Assembly (NCBI GenBank): GCA_021234155.1
Contig: JAJEKV010000003.1
Location: 26,702,233 to 26,766,232, forward strand
Reading direction: 5' to 3'
Origin: Isoetes taiwanensis
Taxonomy: Eukaryota > Streptophyta > Lycopodiopsida > Isoetales > Isoetaceae
Length of the DNA stretch: 64,000 bases
Shown: piece by piece, positions 1 to 14,689 of the stretch
Numbering within the stretch: position 1 is the first letter of the stretch
Layout of the letters: every line of letters starts with the position of its first letter
Notes under the pieces: model-generated
What the model was told of the DNA's origin: nothing
Seen by the model: only the letters and a program-made list of their open reading frames with translations
Databases searched by the model: none
Made by a program: the position numbers and the translations under genes

Positions 1-940
1 TTGAAGCCTGGATTGGTCATAAAGCCAATATTGTTAATTTGCATATTTTTTGCTGTACTGCTTATGTTCACATTCCTAGCTTTTGGATTACTGGTTCCAA
101 ATATTCCAAATTTTCTCCAAAACAAAGTCCTTGCACAGATGAAGAAAGACTGCAAATGAAAAAATGTCCCTATGCTAGTTTGGTTGGTGCATTAATGTAT
201 TTGGCCAATGCAACTCGCCCTGATATTAGTTATGCTGCTAATACTCTTGGTCAATTCATGACTAATCCTGGACAGGTTCATTGGACTGCTGCTAAAAGGG
301 TTTTGAGATACTTGAAAAGCACTTCCACATTTGGCCTGTTATACACAAAGCAGAATGATGTTGATGTATTGACTTTGATAGGTTATTACAGATGCTGATT
401 AGGGTGGTTGTCCTGACACTTTTCGTTCTACTAGTGGGAGTTGTTTTTTTGTTAGGAAATCCTTAGTTTCTTGGATGAGCAAAAAGCAATAATATGTTTC
501 AGTTTGCACTACAGAAGCAAAGCATGTTGCTGCATCTGCTGCCAGCAGAGAATTGGTCTAATTGCGGCGGTTGATGGATTATTTACATCGAATTCAGGTG
601 GGGCCTATTTTACTTATGTATCATAATCAAAGTACAATTGCATTAACGAAGGATGAGGTTTTCTATTTCAAATTTAAACATATTGAGCTACACTATCATT
701 ACATCAAGTTGGAAGTACGAAAGAAGACTATTGCTTTTAAATATCCAATGTCAGCAATGGTTGCTGATATCTTCACCAAAGTATTAGGACTTCAGAAACA
801 AGAGATATGCAAAGCCATTCTTGGGATTGTTCAATCTTTTGTTGTTACTTGAGTTGTTTTGAAAGTGCTTGGGTTTTTTTCCTTTAACCTATAAAAGTTT
901 TTTTTGATCCAAGCACTAGATTAAAGATGCAAGGAGGGAT
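1..940 (+). mobile_element. Decayed Ty1/copia retrotransposon, 3' part of pol
   Basis: The first ~80 bases read as the C-terminal tail of a copia integrase (AWIGHK, then CTAYVHIP). They run directly into the last part of reverse transcriptase ([21 protein letters not shown] at about 178-240, [15 protein letters not shown] at about 280-325). RNase H follows at about 392-850 (DADWGGCPDTFRSTSG, STIALTKDE, KHIELHYHYIK, DIFTK). Everything between integrase and the RT thumb is missing, so a large internal deletion has fused the two. In-frame stops interrupt RNase H near 490 and 560. A purine-rich tract at about 926-945 fits the plus-strand primer site that precedes a 3' LTR. The copy cannot move by itself. 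Confidence 0.85.
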
Positions 941-1216
941 GTTTGGAGGCATCTTTAATTATGAGATACAATTATTTTGTTGAAAAGGCTAAAGTTGCAG
1001 GGAGGGTGTTCAGAATCTCCTCTTTATATAGAGACGTGGTGCACCGTTGCCTTTTCCCATTTGCCTAATATGGCATTCTTGCCTAACAAGCAGACACTCA
1101 TGTATAAATATTGATCTCATTTGAATGAAGTTTTACCTTGTTTTGTGGGCAAAGTATCGCACTCACAAACTCCTCTTTGCTGTTTTCTTTACATTCTTAA
1201 CACAACTCTCGCAATC
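939..1216 (+). repeat. Candidate 3' LTR of the copia remnant
   Basis: The stretch starts TG just after the purine tract and contains a TATA-like element (tataaata, about 1102). It could end with CA near 1214. No 5' LTR lies in the window for comparison, so both borders are inferred. Confidence 0.3.
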
Positions 1217-1497
1217 AATCATGTGCTTCTGTCTTGAGGAACTAAAATGCGATGAACTTTATAAAATCTGATTTGTTATGAAGATGCCGAATACACTTGT
1301 TGAAATAACATCTCGTTGGCCCTAAGGAACCCTTTTCTTAAAAAGACAAAAACTCAGTTGATATATTTTGTCCGAAATTTTTAACAGCCTATATCCTTAC
1401 CATATTATGTATTCTGAGAGTGGTAAACTTGGTCAAAATGCCAACAAAAATTCCAAGTGGCATGACCAGAAAAGTCATGTGTACTCTGGAGTTGACC

Positions 1498-1830
1498 GTA
1501 AAATGTAATATAAGACTAAGCATGCATCTCCGTATATTCATATCTAGTGCATGCGGTGGCAAAACTCGTCATGATAAAATTTAATATAAGATTAAACATG
1601 GATGTCCATATATTCATATCCAATCAAATATATCTCTGCCCACCGAGTGGTTTATAATGCTCACATGTAGAAGCCAATCGTAGCTTAGAACGAACAAAAA
1701 CTCTATTTTGCATCCAAGCAAGGTCACTTCTACTGTATGGTTTTTAATCTGCTCACATCTAAAAGGCAGTCCTCGCTTACAGCTAACCGAAACCCTATTT
1801 TGCATATCCAAGCAAGGTCGATTCTAAAGT
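1498..1830. repeat. Two adjacent diverged tandem duplications
   Basis: The block around 1498-1550 recurs at about 1573-1625 (taatataaga, atattcatatc). Immediately after, a unit of about 95 bases at 1653-1733 recurs at 1747-1830, sharing ctattttgcat and ccaagcaaggtc. No coding content is recognised from 1217 to 2247. Confidence 0.6.
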
Positions 1831-2247
1831 CTCTAAGATTTTATGATCAGAAAAACAAAATATATCGAAAGGGAAAAAATTTCAAGCACTGGAATATTGT
1901 GCAACTGAAACCTCATAATTCATATTATCAAAAGCATAAATACTTTATCATAGCCAATGCCAAGCTCTTGTGCATCATTATTAGCATGTTTTTGTGTCTG
2001 TTTGCAATCTAAAAGAATTAATTGAAGAGAGAAGTGTGAAAGAAAGAAAAAGGGACGCAAGTTTGCAACATCACATATAGAAAAACTTGTAAGACATAAA
2101 CATTCATTGCCAGCTTTAGCCACTGCTATAACTCAGCAAAATCAAAATTGTTTGTATGGGTATTCGAAGGACAAAGAATAGAAGATCTAATAGTAGAATA
2201 ATAGCTCACCAATTCTAGCATGTCCAAAATACTTTGCCGTGCTGTAT

Positions 2248-2596
2248 AACACATTTAAATTAAAATCCCCCTTAGACCCCCTTTGGTTTGGGTGCATATT
2301 CACACGGGGGGTGACGTAGGGCAGCGAGAGCCCCTATAATTATATTTTACACGTACAAAATCAACACCATATAGTATTTTGGTTCAAATCTTATAGTATT
2401 TTGCAAATCTTGTTATACAGTATAGCAAATTTTGTACTTGCATACCCCACAAACGAGGAAATTTACGTACGGTGTAGATTAAGGAATAAGGGGTGAATAT
2501 GCCTATCCAACAGCTCTCGTTGCCCGGAGTCACCCCCCGTGTGAATATGCACCCAAACCAAAGGGGGTCTAAGGGGGATTTTAATTTAAATGTGTT
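2248..2596. repeat. Long perfect inverted repeat (MITE-like hairpin)
   Basis: Bases 2248-2315 are the exact reverse complement of 2529-2596, giving 68-base arms around a ~213-base interior. Pairing continues imperfectly inward (agggcagcgagagc at 2318-2331 against gctctcgttgccc). The outer sequence aacacatttaaat and the inner run gaccccctttggtttggg are present on both arms. No clear target duplication flanks the arms. A foldback or MITE-type element is likely; no transposase is encoded. Confidence 0.75.
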
Positions 2597-2599
2597 GGA

Positions 2600-3480
2600 C
2601 CCAATGGTTGTGTTAATTAATGTTAATGGTAGTTATGTGTTGGTTGTTATACTAAAAAAAATTTTGGGCCCTTCGGGCCCTAAAAAAAGCAAACATACGT
2701 AAAAACATGTAAAACATGCAAAACTCCTATGATTTTCTTTCTAAAAGCATGAAATAATCTGTGCCTTTCCACATACAAATCCTTATGATATAAAATATCA
2801 ATTTCATTGTGTTGATTATTTCTATTTGCTTCCTATAAATATCCAAGTTGGAGCACCTGCAGTTGTTTAGTGGGTAAATGCTGTAATAATACATCAGATA
2901 CAATATGAAACAACATATATATATGAAATGGTAATAAAATAACCATGATATGGTAGTATAATAATCAGTGTCGAGATGCTATAGTTTTCAAATACTTGAA
3001 GTATTAGATCTTTTTTCCAGCAATCACAATATGAAACAAATTACTTGTGGAGCACTGTAGACAGAAAGGGGAAAAAGAACCTGAAAAATGAATGAGCTCA
3101 GGATCATAGAGCAAGGGTAAGGGCGTACTTGGAGCGGAGGCATGGAGGAGCAGGGGGTTCGGAGCCGGAGCTCTGGCTCCTTCGCAAGAAAAAAACAAGA
3201 ACAAAAAAGCAAAAGCTGAACCTGCCAGAATGTGCCTGCCATATTGGAGCCGAGCTCTGCATCTTCGCCGGACTTGTTTCTGCTCCAATATGACAATCCA
3301 TGCACACTCGAAGATTTTTCGTGGCTCATATAAGAGTACACGGAGGCGTCATCGACAAGCCCATAAGCTACTGACTAACTTTCTCGCAGTTGTCCACACA
3401 AAGCATCTTCTTTTTCTTCATCGTCATTTGTTGCAATACCATGTTAAGCTTTGGTGTATAACCAAACCTCTTTTATTTTA
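2600..3480. other. No gene recognised
   Basis: AT-rich intergenic sequence with a GC-richer patch at 3110-3260. Short open frames here on both strands resemble nothing I recognise. Confidence 0.5.
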
Positions 3481-3965
3481 TTACTTAACATTTTCAAAGA
3501 TGTTAGATATTTTATCACTCTCGTGGTGACTTTTATCACCAACAATAAACTCATGCACCTTATTATTAACCTCTATCCATGCCTTGGCAGATTTCTTCCA
3601 ATCATGTGCATGAAACCTTAGTTCTTCAATTTTTCGGCATCTTTTACCATACCAAAGATCGAGTAAATGCGACATAAGAACATAGCCACTTGCATCGTGT
3701 AAATCCGGTTCAATAACTTGATCAAAGCACTCTTGACCTAGCTTCACATTTCCATATGTTCTACAGTCGTGTAAGCAAAGATCTCCGATAAATAATCTAC
3801 GGTTTCATACATCGGAGTAAATTCGGCCGCTTCAAGCAAATATATCGATCGATTGAGAATGTCAATCACACAAGCGTAGTGACGAGTATCCGGTATGATG
3901 CCATGGTTCTCCCTCATAGATATGAAGTGTCTTCGTCCTTCATCCACTAAGTTCTGTATATCGCA
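3481..3965 (-). pseudogene. PPR protein C-terminus (E/E+ motifs), broken
   Basis: The minus strand encodes the end of a plant PLS-class pentatricopeptide repeat protein, a family of organelle RNA editing and processing factors. From about 3960 to 3745 it reads LVDEGRRHF...HYACVIDIL..., the last PPR. From 3747 to 3481 it reads SGYVLMSHL and then AWIEVNNKVHEFIVGDKSH, the E/E+ signature. The two parts lie in different frames, overlapping at 3744-3747, so a frameshift separates them. No upstream PPR repeats or DYW domain are found nearby. This is a fragment of a dead copy. The family assignment is firm; the parent gene is unknown. Confidence 0.85.
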
Positions 3966-4117
3966 TGCGACAAGGGACGGTAAGGAATGTCACTTCACTT
4001 GGTTTGACATATCTTGCATATCTCCAAGACATTACCTGACCATCAAAACGTTTCCAGATTGAGCATACCCTGATATCATTGCACCGATTCCTGAGCTAGT
4101 AATAATGCGAGATATAC

Positions 4118-4310
4118 TCAACCTGCTGTTACGCCAGAGCCCATCCCCTGTGACACAGTTTTCCCATGTGACAGAAGTACGAGATTGTCAAACAACTCAA
4201 AAACTTGACTGCTGGGCTGATGAATAGAAGCAACAACAGTTCGCCCATCTCTGGCTAAGCTTCTCAACGTTTGGGTAACGAAAAAAGCAGAGGCACTGCG
4301 GCACAATACG
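4118..4310 (-). pseudogene. ABCG (half-size ABC transporter) exon fragment
   Basis: The minus strand reads [48 protein letters not shown], which matches the ABCG/WBC nucleotide-binding domain just after Walker B: the D-loop side, the H-loop histidine in SIHQPSS, and the following FDNLVLLS strand. Walker A, the signature motif and the membrane domain are absent on both sides. The frame closes soon after GKTVSQG. It is an orphan fragment about 60 residues long. Intact family members export lipids and hormones across the plasma membrane. Confidence 0.85.
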
Positions 4311-6569
4311 AATCAAATACTGAGATCATTCATATGCCAAAGCATCTGCGGGCCGAATAATTCATATGAATTGCTAACAGAAGTGGTTTTGCGTTACCTA
4401 TTGGTTCTCTAAATCCCCTAGAAGCTTGGCCGGGGAATTCAGAAGCTTGTCCTGTAATTTCGCTGTAAATCAAACCTGGTCATGGCAAAGCAAGCTGGCC
4501 GTAGTTTAATCGACTGTTCAAGAACTCGATATGTTCATAGCAAGCAACTCCTATTCACGATTTCTCGATGATTTGGCAAAGCGGACAAGACATTGGCGGG
4601 TGGAATCCCGGCCGAGGATTTTGGATGCCGGACAAGAAAATTTTGATCCTGGGCTCCATTAGCGTGATACGACATTCATGCCATCGCCAAATAGCCATTA
4701 GAGAACTGTGGCCATAGCGAGAACAAAACTGCCAGAAATGGTCCTCTAAATCCCTTCTCCACGAACCCTAAACTCCAACCCTAAAGTTGAATGCCTCGTT
4801 GCTTGCATGGCCTCCATAAAATTAAATTAATTAAGTTTTTAAGGAACAAAAACATGCAAGGCAAAACCATTGCAAAACCATAGATAAAATGCCATTTAAA
4901 TATGAGAATCCAGTGTGCACTCTAGATATACTGATTAGTATGCCTCTTGCAATACGCCCATGAAATCATATAAAAACCATGCCAAAAAGCGTATAAAATC
5001 ACAAAAAAAACCCCCTGTTATAATGCTACATATTCTTTCCTCTAATGAATTAAATTCAAACTTCTACAACATTTTCATCTAAATTGGTGATGGAAATGGG
5101 CAACGAGCATTGTCTCAACTAAAAGTTCTATCAAAGTTGATTTGCCTCTAACATTTGTAGACGGTACATGTGTTGTTTTTGTTGAACCAGAGATCAGGAA
5201 CCAACTAAGAGCAGATGTAGAGTAGAATGTAGGAAAGTATTCATAACTATCTTGTAACCTACAGCTTGTTGCTAATATCACATCCTAGAAAATACATGAA
5301 ACAAGAAAAAAAAATAGTTTCTTATCTCAGCTGCTGATGTCTCTAGAATTCTTTGCGAAGGAAATTGCTTAGACATGGAAAATAGTCCTAGGGACATGTC
5401 GACTTTGTAACAGGCATGCGAGAGTACTTGCTTTTTTCGTGTGCTTTCGGATACTTGCTTTTGATGAAGAATGACAATAACAATGTGGTTTAGTATGCAA
5501 ATTTAGGATGCATTTTTAGCAATGAGCATTTAGTGCTTAACTCGTGTCTAGTTGTTGCTACATTAGAAATGTTTCGTTTGGTTGGAAGTCATTTGTCGTG
5601 ATTGGCGATACAATTGACAATTGTTTCCTGTCCTTTATTCGTGATAGCATTACACACAATAGACCTGGCATGAATGCCCTTTTCACGACTCTCTTGAAGA
5701 TGGTCTTGGGCCCTTGATGTCTGTCTTCTACCAGTGTTCATTTGATATGCATTCGAGAGAGTTGCCATAGACCATGATATCTTTTGTGTCTCTTGTTTGA
5801 TCGTTGGTCTTTATATATGTGACACTTCCTGTTGTTCCATTGAATATTTCTTCTAGTATATCTATATGAAAATATGGGCGGTCCTGATGCCATCGAATTC
5901 TCTAGATTTTGTAGCTTGAAATCTCCTTTGCCGGATATGTATGCCGAGAAGGATGAGAAAATCTAACGGTCAAATTCATGCTAATCGACGGGAGCAAGAC
6001 CCAATCCAATTAAGTTTACCCAATCCTTTTTGTATTGGAAGAGGGGCTCTCTCGCATTGTTTGGACTATGATTTCGGTCATGTATAGTATGCGAAACCGT
6101 ATGTTTTGCAGGGTTAGAACAGCTTATTTGCATTTAATGGTCATGTTTCCTTTTTAGGTTTTTAGAATGTGTTTTTTTTTGCAATGGTAAGGGGCCATTA
6201 AGAATGCACGCCCCTTTCTATTTTTAGAGCTCCGTGGAGCTGTGCTTCTCGGCCTATTCTATTGTAGGTGTTCAACCGATTTTGTTGCAGAGTGAGTGAG
6301 GCCGTTGCTACTTGAGGCTTTGAGCAATGGTTTGAGGCTTTTGCAATACGCTGACTAGGTTAGCCAAATCTAAAAAAAAATCCCTCCAAAACGATCTCGG
6401 CCGTCTAAAACAAAAACCCACCTATGGCCATCAATCAAAGGTTTGCCGTTCGGGCAACAAAAAGAAGAGGAAAAGCGTTCTCGAGAAATATCTCCAAAAA
6501 GAAGGGGAAAAGCGTCCTCGAGCAATAAGAATAAGCAAAGCGTGCTTCAGTTTTCTTTCTTTGTCGGAG
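4311..6569. other. Intergenic region upstream of RUVBL1, no gene recognised
   Basis: No recognisable coding sequence on either strand. The last ~150 bases before 6570 are probably the promoter and 5' leader of the RUVBL1 gene, but I do not see a convincing TATA box or define a start site. Confidence 0.4.
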
Positions 6570-9247
<2,678 letters not shown>

Positions 9248-11639
9248 CACATGGGGGATTGTGAAAGTTGGCGTCAAGGTGATCTTGGAGGGAAAGAAAC
9301 AATTGTTAAGTACTTATCTACCCAGTGTGGGCTTATAGCATGCCATTGAATTCGGGTGCTGAGTAGGCAGTTTTGTATGCGGAGTATAGTTATATACTAG
9401 ATGTCTGTTAGACAACAAAGAGGAATTAACTGCATGTGAATCATGGAGTTTTCACTATAAGAACTGCCATCCAAGGTAACACTGTGCTCTGATGCTTTAA
9501 TAACGTAGGTTATGTGCTGTTGATGGGAATGGAAAGCATTATCAACTACACATGTTGTGCAATGCCATATCAGCATCAACATGTACAGAGGAATTCATCA
9601 TGAACAAAATGGCCTGCGGGAATGCCAGCATTTACGATGCATTTAGGTAGTCTGATTGCTCAAGGTATCTATGACTTCTCTCAGCATGGTGATTGCTTCT
9701 GGCTTGACTAGCTGATAAGCAATATCAGTCACTAACATGTGGAAAGTCTTCTAGATCGTTCACCTGGAAATTCTTGCGAGACCATAATGCTAAATCCCAA
9801 AGGATTCTTGGGAAGTTGTTGTCTATCCTCTCACATACTTCCAATAATATGAGGTAACTCGTTTTCTATCCCAATAGGCAGAAATCGGCATAAGTTGGCT
9901 CAATTTTGTCATATCTTTAGTCAACTGCTTGAAGGCTTCGAGGTCAAAGGTGATCATCCTCTGGGTCCCTACTAGTGTTTGCTGCTTGAAATTTACCTTT
10001 CCCTTTGTTTGGGTCTACTTCTAAAGTTTGGCCATGACGATGGCTAAAGCATGGCCTATTCTGTTAAGGGTATATGTTCTAGAGGGTTGCAATCTATGGA
10101 ACTTGGAGTGAGGCTTCTTAAGATCTCTATGGCGTGTCTGCCTACCAGGCCCTTGAGGACTCTGATATGCACATAGAGTTTTGCACTGCCCTTTGGTGTC
10201 AAAAAAGATATAAGGTGTGTCGCTATAAAGCATGCCTAGTGCTAATAATATGGGTTTGCTTGAACGGTCTCAATGATATTGTGGTCTACAGCATACGCAA
10301 CATCTAATTCCTCAAAGATCGTTGCTGGGTAGCGGGACTTGCCTTGCGGGTCGGAGCGTCCATGAAGCTAAGGTATGGTGGCTGAGAGATGGTGAGGGAT
10401 GGAGGAGGAGGTTAAGATGTAATTCAAAAGTTGGAAGGTGAGAATGGGAGAGGTATTTTAAATAGACTATGCTGACCTCATGGTGATGTCAGCATTTAAC
10501 TAGCAACTTTATTAACTCCAACTATTCACACAGTCGGGGAAAAAAAACACGAGAATTTATACTAGGCTAGAATTTGCTACCTCGGAGCTGCACGTTCGCT
10601 AAGTGCACGTCCTTTGGCATGATGGCAACATTTTTTGTGTGAATAGCACAAAGATTGGTATTCTCAACGCCGCTTGCAATGCTGGCAAGCCTACACCTAG
10701 AAACCACCGGGAATTGGTCTTGTAGTCGTGTGCCACCTCACAGCCTAGCTTTTGAAGGCTCATCTTTTAGATCAATATTTTGTGCTTTTTTGGTTCTTAA
10801 TCTCTGGTACTCCTCTTGTACCCCGTTTTAAACCTTGGTTTCTTTCTTGGTGCTCATTGGTGATGGTTCTTGAGATCCTCTCCAATATGCTTATGAGGGA
10901 TTCACCTTTATAATTTTATAATGGTGGCAAGTTGGACAACACCCCCTCTCCCTTGCCCCAATAAGAATTCCTACCAAGAAAATGCTCCCTTATATAATTT
11001 TATATTTTCTTGAACTTTATACCTCTACATCAGATTTGCTACAACTCTTTCTTTATTATGGTAGCTTATAGCACTTATGTTTTAAAACTTATATTCTCGT
11101 ATACCCTTTTCCTTAAATGTACAAGAAATTTATCGCGGCGGCCTTGCGGCCGCCGCGAACATTTCTCTTCTCCAACCCGCTGCAAAAGAAGTTTTGTGCT
11201 AAGTTGAATAGATTTCAATTCTGGACATCCTTGAGATGTGAAAGAACATGCAGGAGTTGAATCTGCATGTTCCTCAAACTATATTAGTTTTGAGAATCTA
11301 CTGCTCATCCTCTTGTGGCATTCCCTTGATAAAAATTTGGCTGCTTATTCATGTTAAAAGTTTTAGTTTTATGAGCTTGGTGCCCGCCATACCCATCATT
11401 GTAGTTTTTATCTTATGAGAGTTTATACTATACCCTTGCTGTCCATGTCTCCTTCAGCTCAAAGAGCACTAAAGAATTTCTTGCTCAAACAACACTAAAG
11501 AATTTCTTACGAAGCACCAATTCATTCAGAGACTACCCAATAGAGTTAATACTTGAAGAGAGAATCTGAGCCATAGCGCATTATTGAGTGAAGAACTTAC
11601 CCGCCAAAATGCAATTAACTTATGACTACTTCAATTTTG

Positions 11640-11673
<34 letters not shown>

Positions 11674-13700
11674 CGAGGAAGTTTGACCTAGCCTCAAATC
11701 TTGCCCATTATTGGGTTCTCATTTCCAGGCCTAGAATTTAGCAAAGCCTTAATTACTAGGTGCTACCCAAGTGGTCCTAGATATGGCATCTAAACATCGA
11801 ACTTCTTTTAAGGGAGGGGAGGTTTTTGGATTGCCCCTCTTAAGGGGGTGGTTTTGAGCATCTTAAGGAATGTTTTTGGGTTGCCTCTGTTAAAGTGCAA
11901 TTCGTTAGGTAGAGGGTGCCTTGAGCATCTTGAGGCATATTTTAGCATATCTAATGGTGCAATGGCTAAAATTTTGGTGCCAATTTAATTCGGCGGGGCT
12001 ATATGCTTTGTCTCAAGGGAGGCCATTTTGTGGATATCAATTGACTCTATTGTTAATTTCACCCAATGGTCTGATAATCATAGGGTGACCTGAAAAAACA
12101 TCTTGTTTTTGAAGGGAAAGTCATACCTGCTATGACTTATGCCTACCACAAAGAGTTGCTGTAAAACAAGAGGGGGTATTCCTTAGGAATGAAGCATCTA
12201 AGTCCACTGCTCAACCCATGAATAGGAGTGACTTTTTTTGCACCACCCAAAGTTTCTTCAAGGTAAAAAAACCTGATAACCAGATGCAGATGATGGCTTG
12301 TTGTTGGCAAGTTTTTCATACCCCAAGGAATGCTTATGCCAATGCCTATGAACGACTTGTGTGCAATCATAATGCCTTGCACAAGTTTTAATATGACATT
12401 GAGATACATATTGACAATTTCAACGTCTGAGATATTTCAATGCCATTATGGAAATCTACAGGCCATTCCGATGTAAAAACTCGAGTAAATTCCTATAGAA
12501 CCTAACAATCATTTACATTAGATCCTTATAAATGTGTATTGCCACCAAAAAGTTGATGTCTAGTAAGGGATGAGATTAACATTTGTATTGTTTTTTGACA
12601 GTAGCATACCGCTTGGGTATATAAGATGGTATAATAAACTCCAATCTGCAAGCATCAAAAGTTGAATGCACACACGTTTTTTGCCTTCATTCTTGAACAT
12701 TTACTGCATGTCTTCTTGTGTCATCTTGCATCTTCATTCCATGCTTCTCTAAAACAATATCTATCTATCTATCTTACCTGCTTTGCAAGGCACTAATTCC
12801 AAAAAGACTGAAAGAAATTAGAAATGTCAGAAAACTTCACAAGCAAGACTTTAAACAAAAGAACTAGGCAATAGCTACAGCTCGTGTGGACACCTGAAAC
12901 TGTCATTGAAGGGCAGAGGCCTGCCATTAGACAACATCTGTATACTGTATACGGAAAATTCACCAAGGGATAACTAAGATCCACGATTCCAAAGGATAAT
13001 AGAAGTCTTCATGCATGCCACTGTTTTTCAAGCTTGAGCTACAGACCGCCTTCCGGTATATAATTTGAAGTCCTCCAAAATCCAAAGCAATTTTTTTTCT
13101 CAAATTGCTTCACTAGAAGTGAAATGTCTCTTTGAAACAGATAAACATGGAAAATTTCAAGACCTAGATGTAACAGAGAATGTTTTGAAAAGATGCAACA
13201 CAGAATGTTGTTCTTGGTGCAGCGAAAGACGCAATATCATGCCAGAACCTGCAATGATCCCTTTGCCATTTAACAAAGCTGATTATATAATATCAGATGA
13301 TCCGCATTACCAAGACATAAGCATAAACCCTGCATTCAACACCCTTATATTTCGACAATTTTGCTTGGTTTGAGAAAAATTCCAGGAGTAAAAAATTTCC
13401 GGAAAAATGACAGGTGATATGCATGCTCATCATATAATAGATCATATAATAGGGAACATGCTTAGTGGGAAAAAAACCTCACTGGATTGGTAAAGATCGT
13501 CCAACGCCAGTGCCAAATGTTCAATGGTAAACACTAAATGTGTCTGCATTTTTGCACAGTAACCACACAAAATTAGCAAAAAAGGGAAGAGCATATTCAG
13601 AAAGAAGAATTGCATGTAAAGCAAAAGAGGAAGCAAAAGAAGAGGGTATCTCTTACCTCTACAAAAAGGAACTGAAGAGGTAATTTCGAATCTAACCTGG
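9248..13700. other. Long intergenic stretch, no gene recognised
   Basis: The first ~200 bases are likely the RUVBL1 3' untranslated region. The minus strand from about 10020 to 9600 has a broken frame (AIVMAKL, then TFDLEAFKQLTKDMTKLSQLMPISAYW) that could be part of an old element, but I cannot place it. A 33-T run lies at 11641-11673. A diverged ~50-base duplication at 11811-11945 (gagcatcttaaggaa and gagcatcttgaggca) and an ATCT run near 12758 are also present. Confidence 0.4.
11133..11158. repeat. GC-only perfect hairpin
   Basis: The 11-base arms TCGCGGCGGCC (11133-11143) and GGCCGCCGCGA (11148-11158) surround a 4-base loop in otherwise AT-rich DNA. It could be an old element end, an extruding cruciform or chance. 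No U-run or adjacent gene supports a terminator role. Confidence 0.6.
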
Positions 13701-13729
13701 ATTTTCCTACGGACTCCCAGAAAAGTGTC

Positions 13730-14150
13730 TCATCTTCGAAATCTCAAGAGCATATTTCTCACCACAGATGGCTCATGTACACCATATAAAGATTCACAAA
13801 TTTCAATTCCTAATTTGCTCTTGCAAAATGTACAAACTGGGAATTGCGAATAGCCGAAGGAATGGGCCCTGAAGAAGTCACTGTTGGTGCAATGGGCTGC
13901 ATCATCGGGTTCATGTACATACCCACACCTGGAGAACTCATAGGTGGATGGGTGACTCTGTTGCCTGGCATCCCCAATGTTGTTAACACTAGTTATGTCA
14001 TGGATGCTAGTCCGTCTCTTATCCTTGTTGATGGAGTTTAGCCGAATAAAATATTTCTGTGCATGCCTGGCTACTTGTGTTGGTGTTCGAGAAACCACAA
14101 AATTCCTGGAAATACTCCGCCAATCGCCCTTGCCAAATTTCTCCAAGCCC
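13730..14150 (-). pseudogene. DIVARICATA-type MYB fragment (SHAQKYF-class repeat), frameshifted
   Basis: The minus strand reads [21 protein letters not shown], then [34 protein letters not shown]: the second MYB repeat of R-R type plant transcription factors, with SHAQKYF changed to RHAQKYF. A stop lies just before FLLGL, and the first MYB repeat and the WTEEEH entry are missing, so the fragment is truncated at its 5' side. After DITSVNN the natural tail ([20 protein letters not shown], ending QFVHFARAN and a stop near 13799) continues in a different frame, which shows a 1-base indel near 13950-14000. The motif tttggcaagggc occurs three times at 14118-14200, suggesting a small local duplication at the break. 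Confidence 0.85.
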
Positions 14151-14689
14151 AGTAAAAATTACAGGCCCTTGCCAAATCAGTATGCCCTTGCCAAATGGAA
14201 GCTCAGTATAACTTACTCATCGATGGAAGCATCTGGGCAGTATTTCCACGCAGCCCAACAAACCCCACAGCGGCCAAGTTTCAGCCGAACTTTTCCCACA
14301 GATCTGCCATGCCGCTTTGACGAAGGGCCATCCCATTTTGATGAAGGAAGATGCGCCCAGACGATTCCTGTTGCTGTTGCAGGCGATGGCTATGACGATG
14401 GCGGCGATCCCAGTCCAGGTTTTTTTTTCTTCGATTTCATTTTCTCTGGCCTTTTTTTTTGTTTCCCTATTTTTTCCCCCCGGAAATACGTGGCGGGAAT
14501 CAACCGAATATGCCAAATGCATCTTCCCCCTAAGAATTATATATGTTAAGACAACTCTAAAATTAGAAAACTTATATGGTGCCTTACATATGCGTACAAC
14601 AACATATAGTAAGAAAATCCCATTCCTGACCACTTACATAAAGTTCAATAATGCGAACCCCCTTGAATATGCTCTTAGTTTGTTGCATG

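Noticed and set aside
3004-3341. Overlapping minus-strand frames with a hydrophobic stretch that could pass for a signal peptide
   Set aside because: Three frames overlap, none matches a family, and there is no supporting gene structure.
5075-5281. Minus-strand frame of 68 codons as a retrotransposon piece
   Set aside because: No conserved motif could be recognised.
14217-14633. Minus-strand frame upstream of the MYB repeat as its first exon
   Set aside because: It contains no first MYB repeat (no W-spaced SANT pattern) and is separated by stops.
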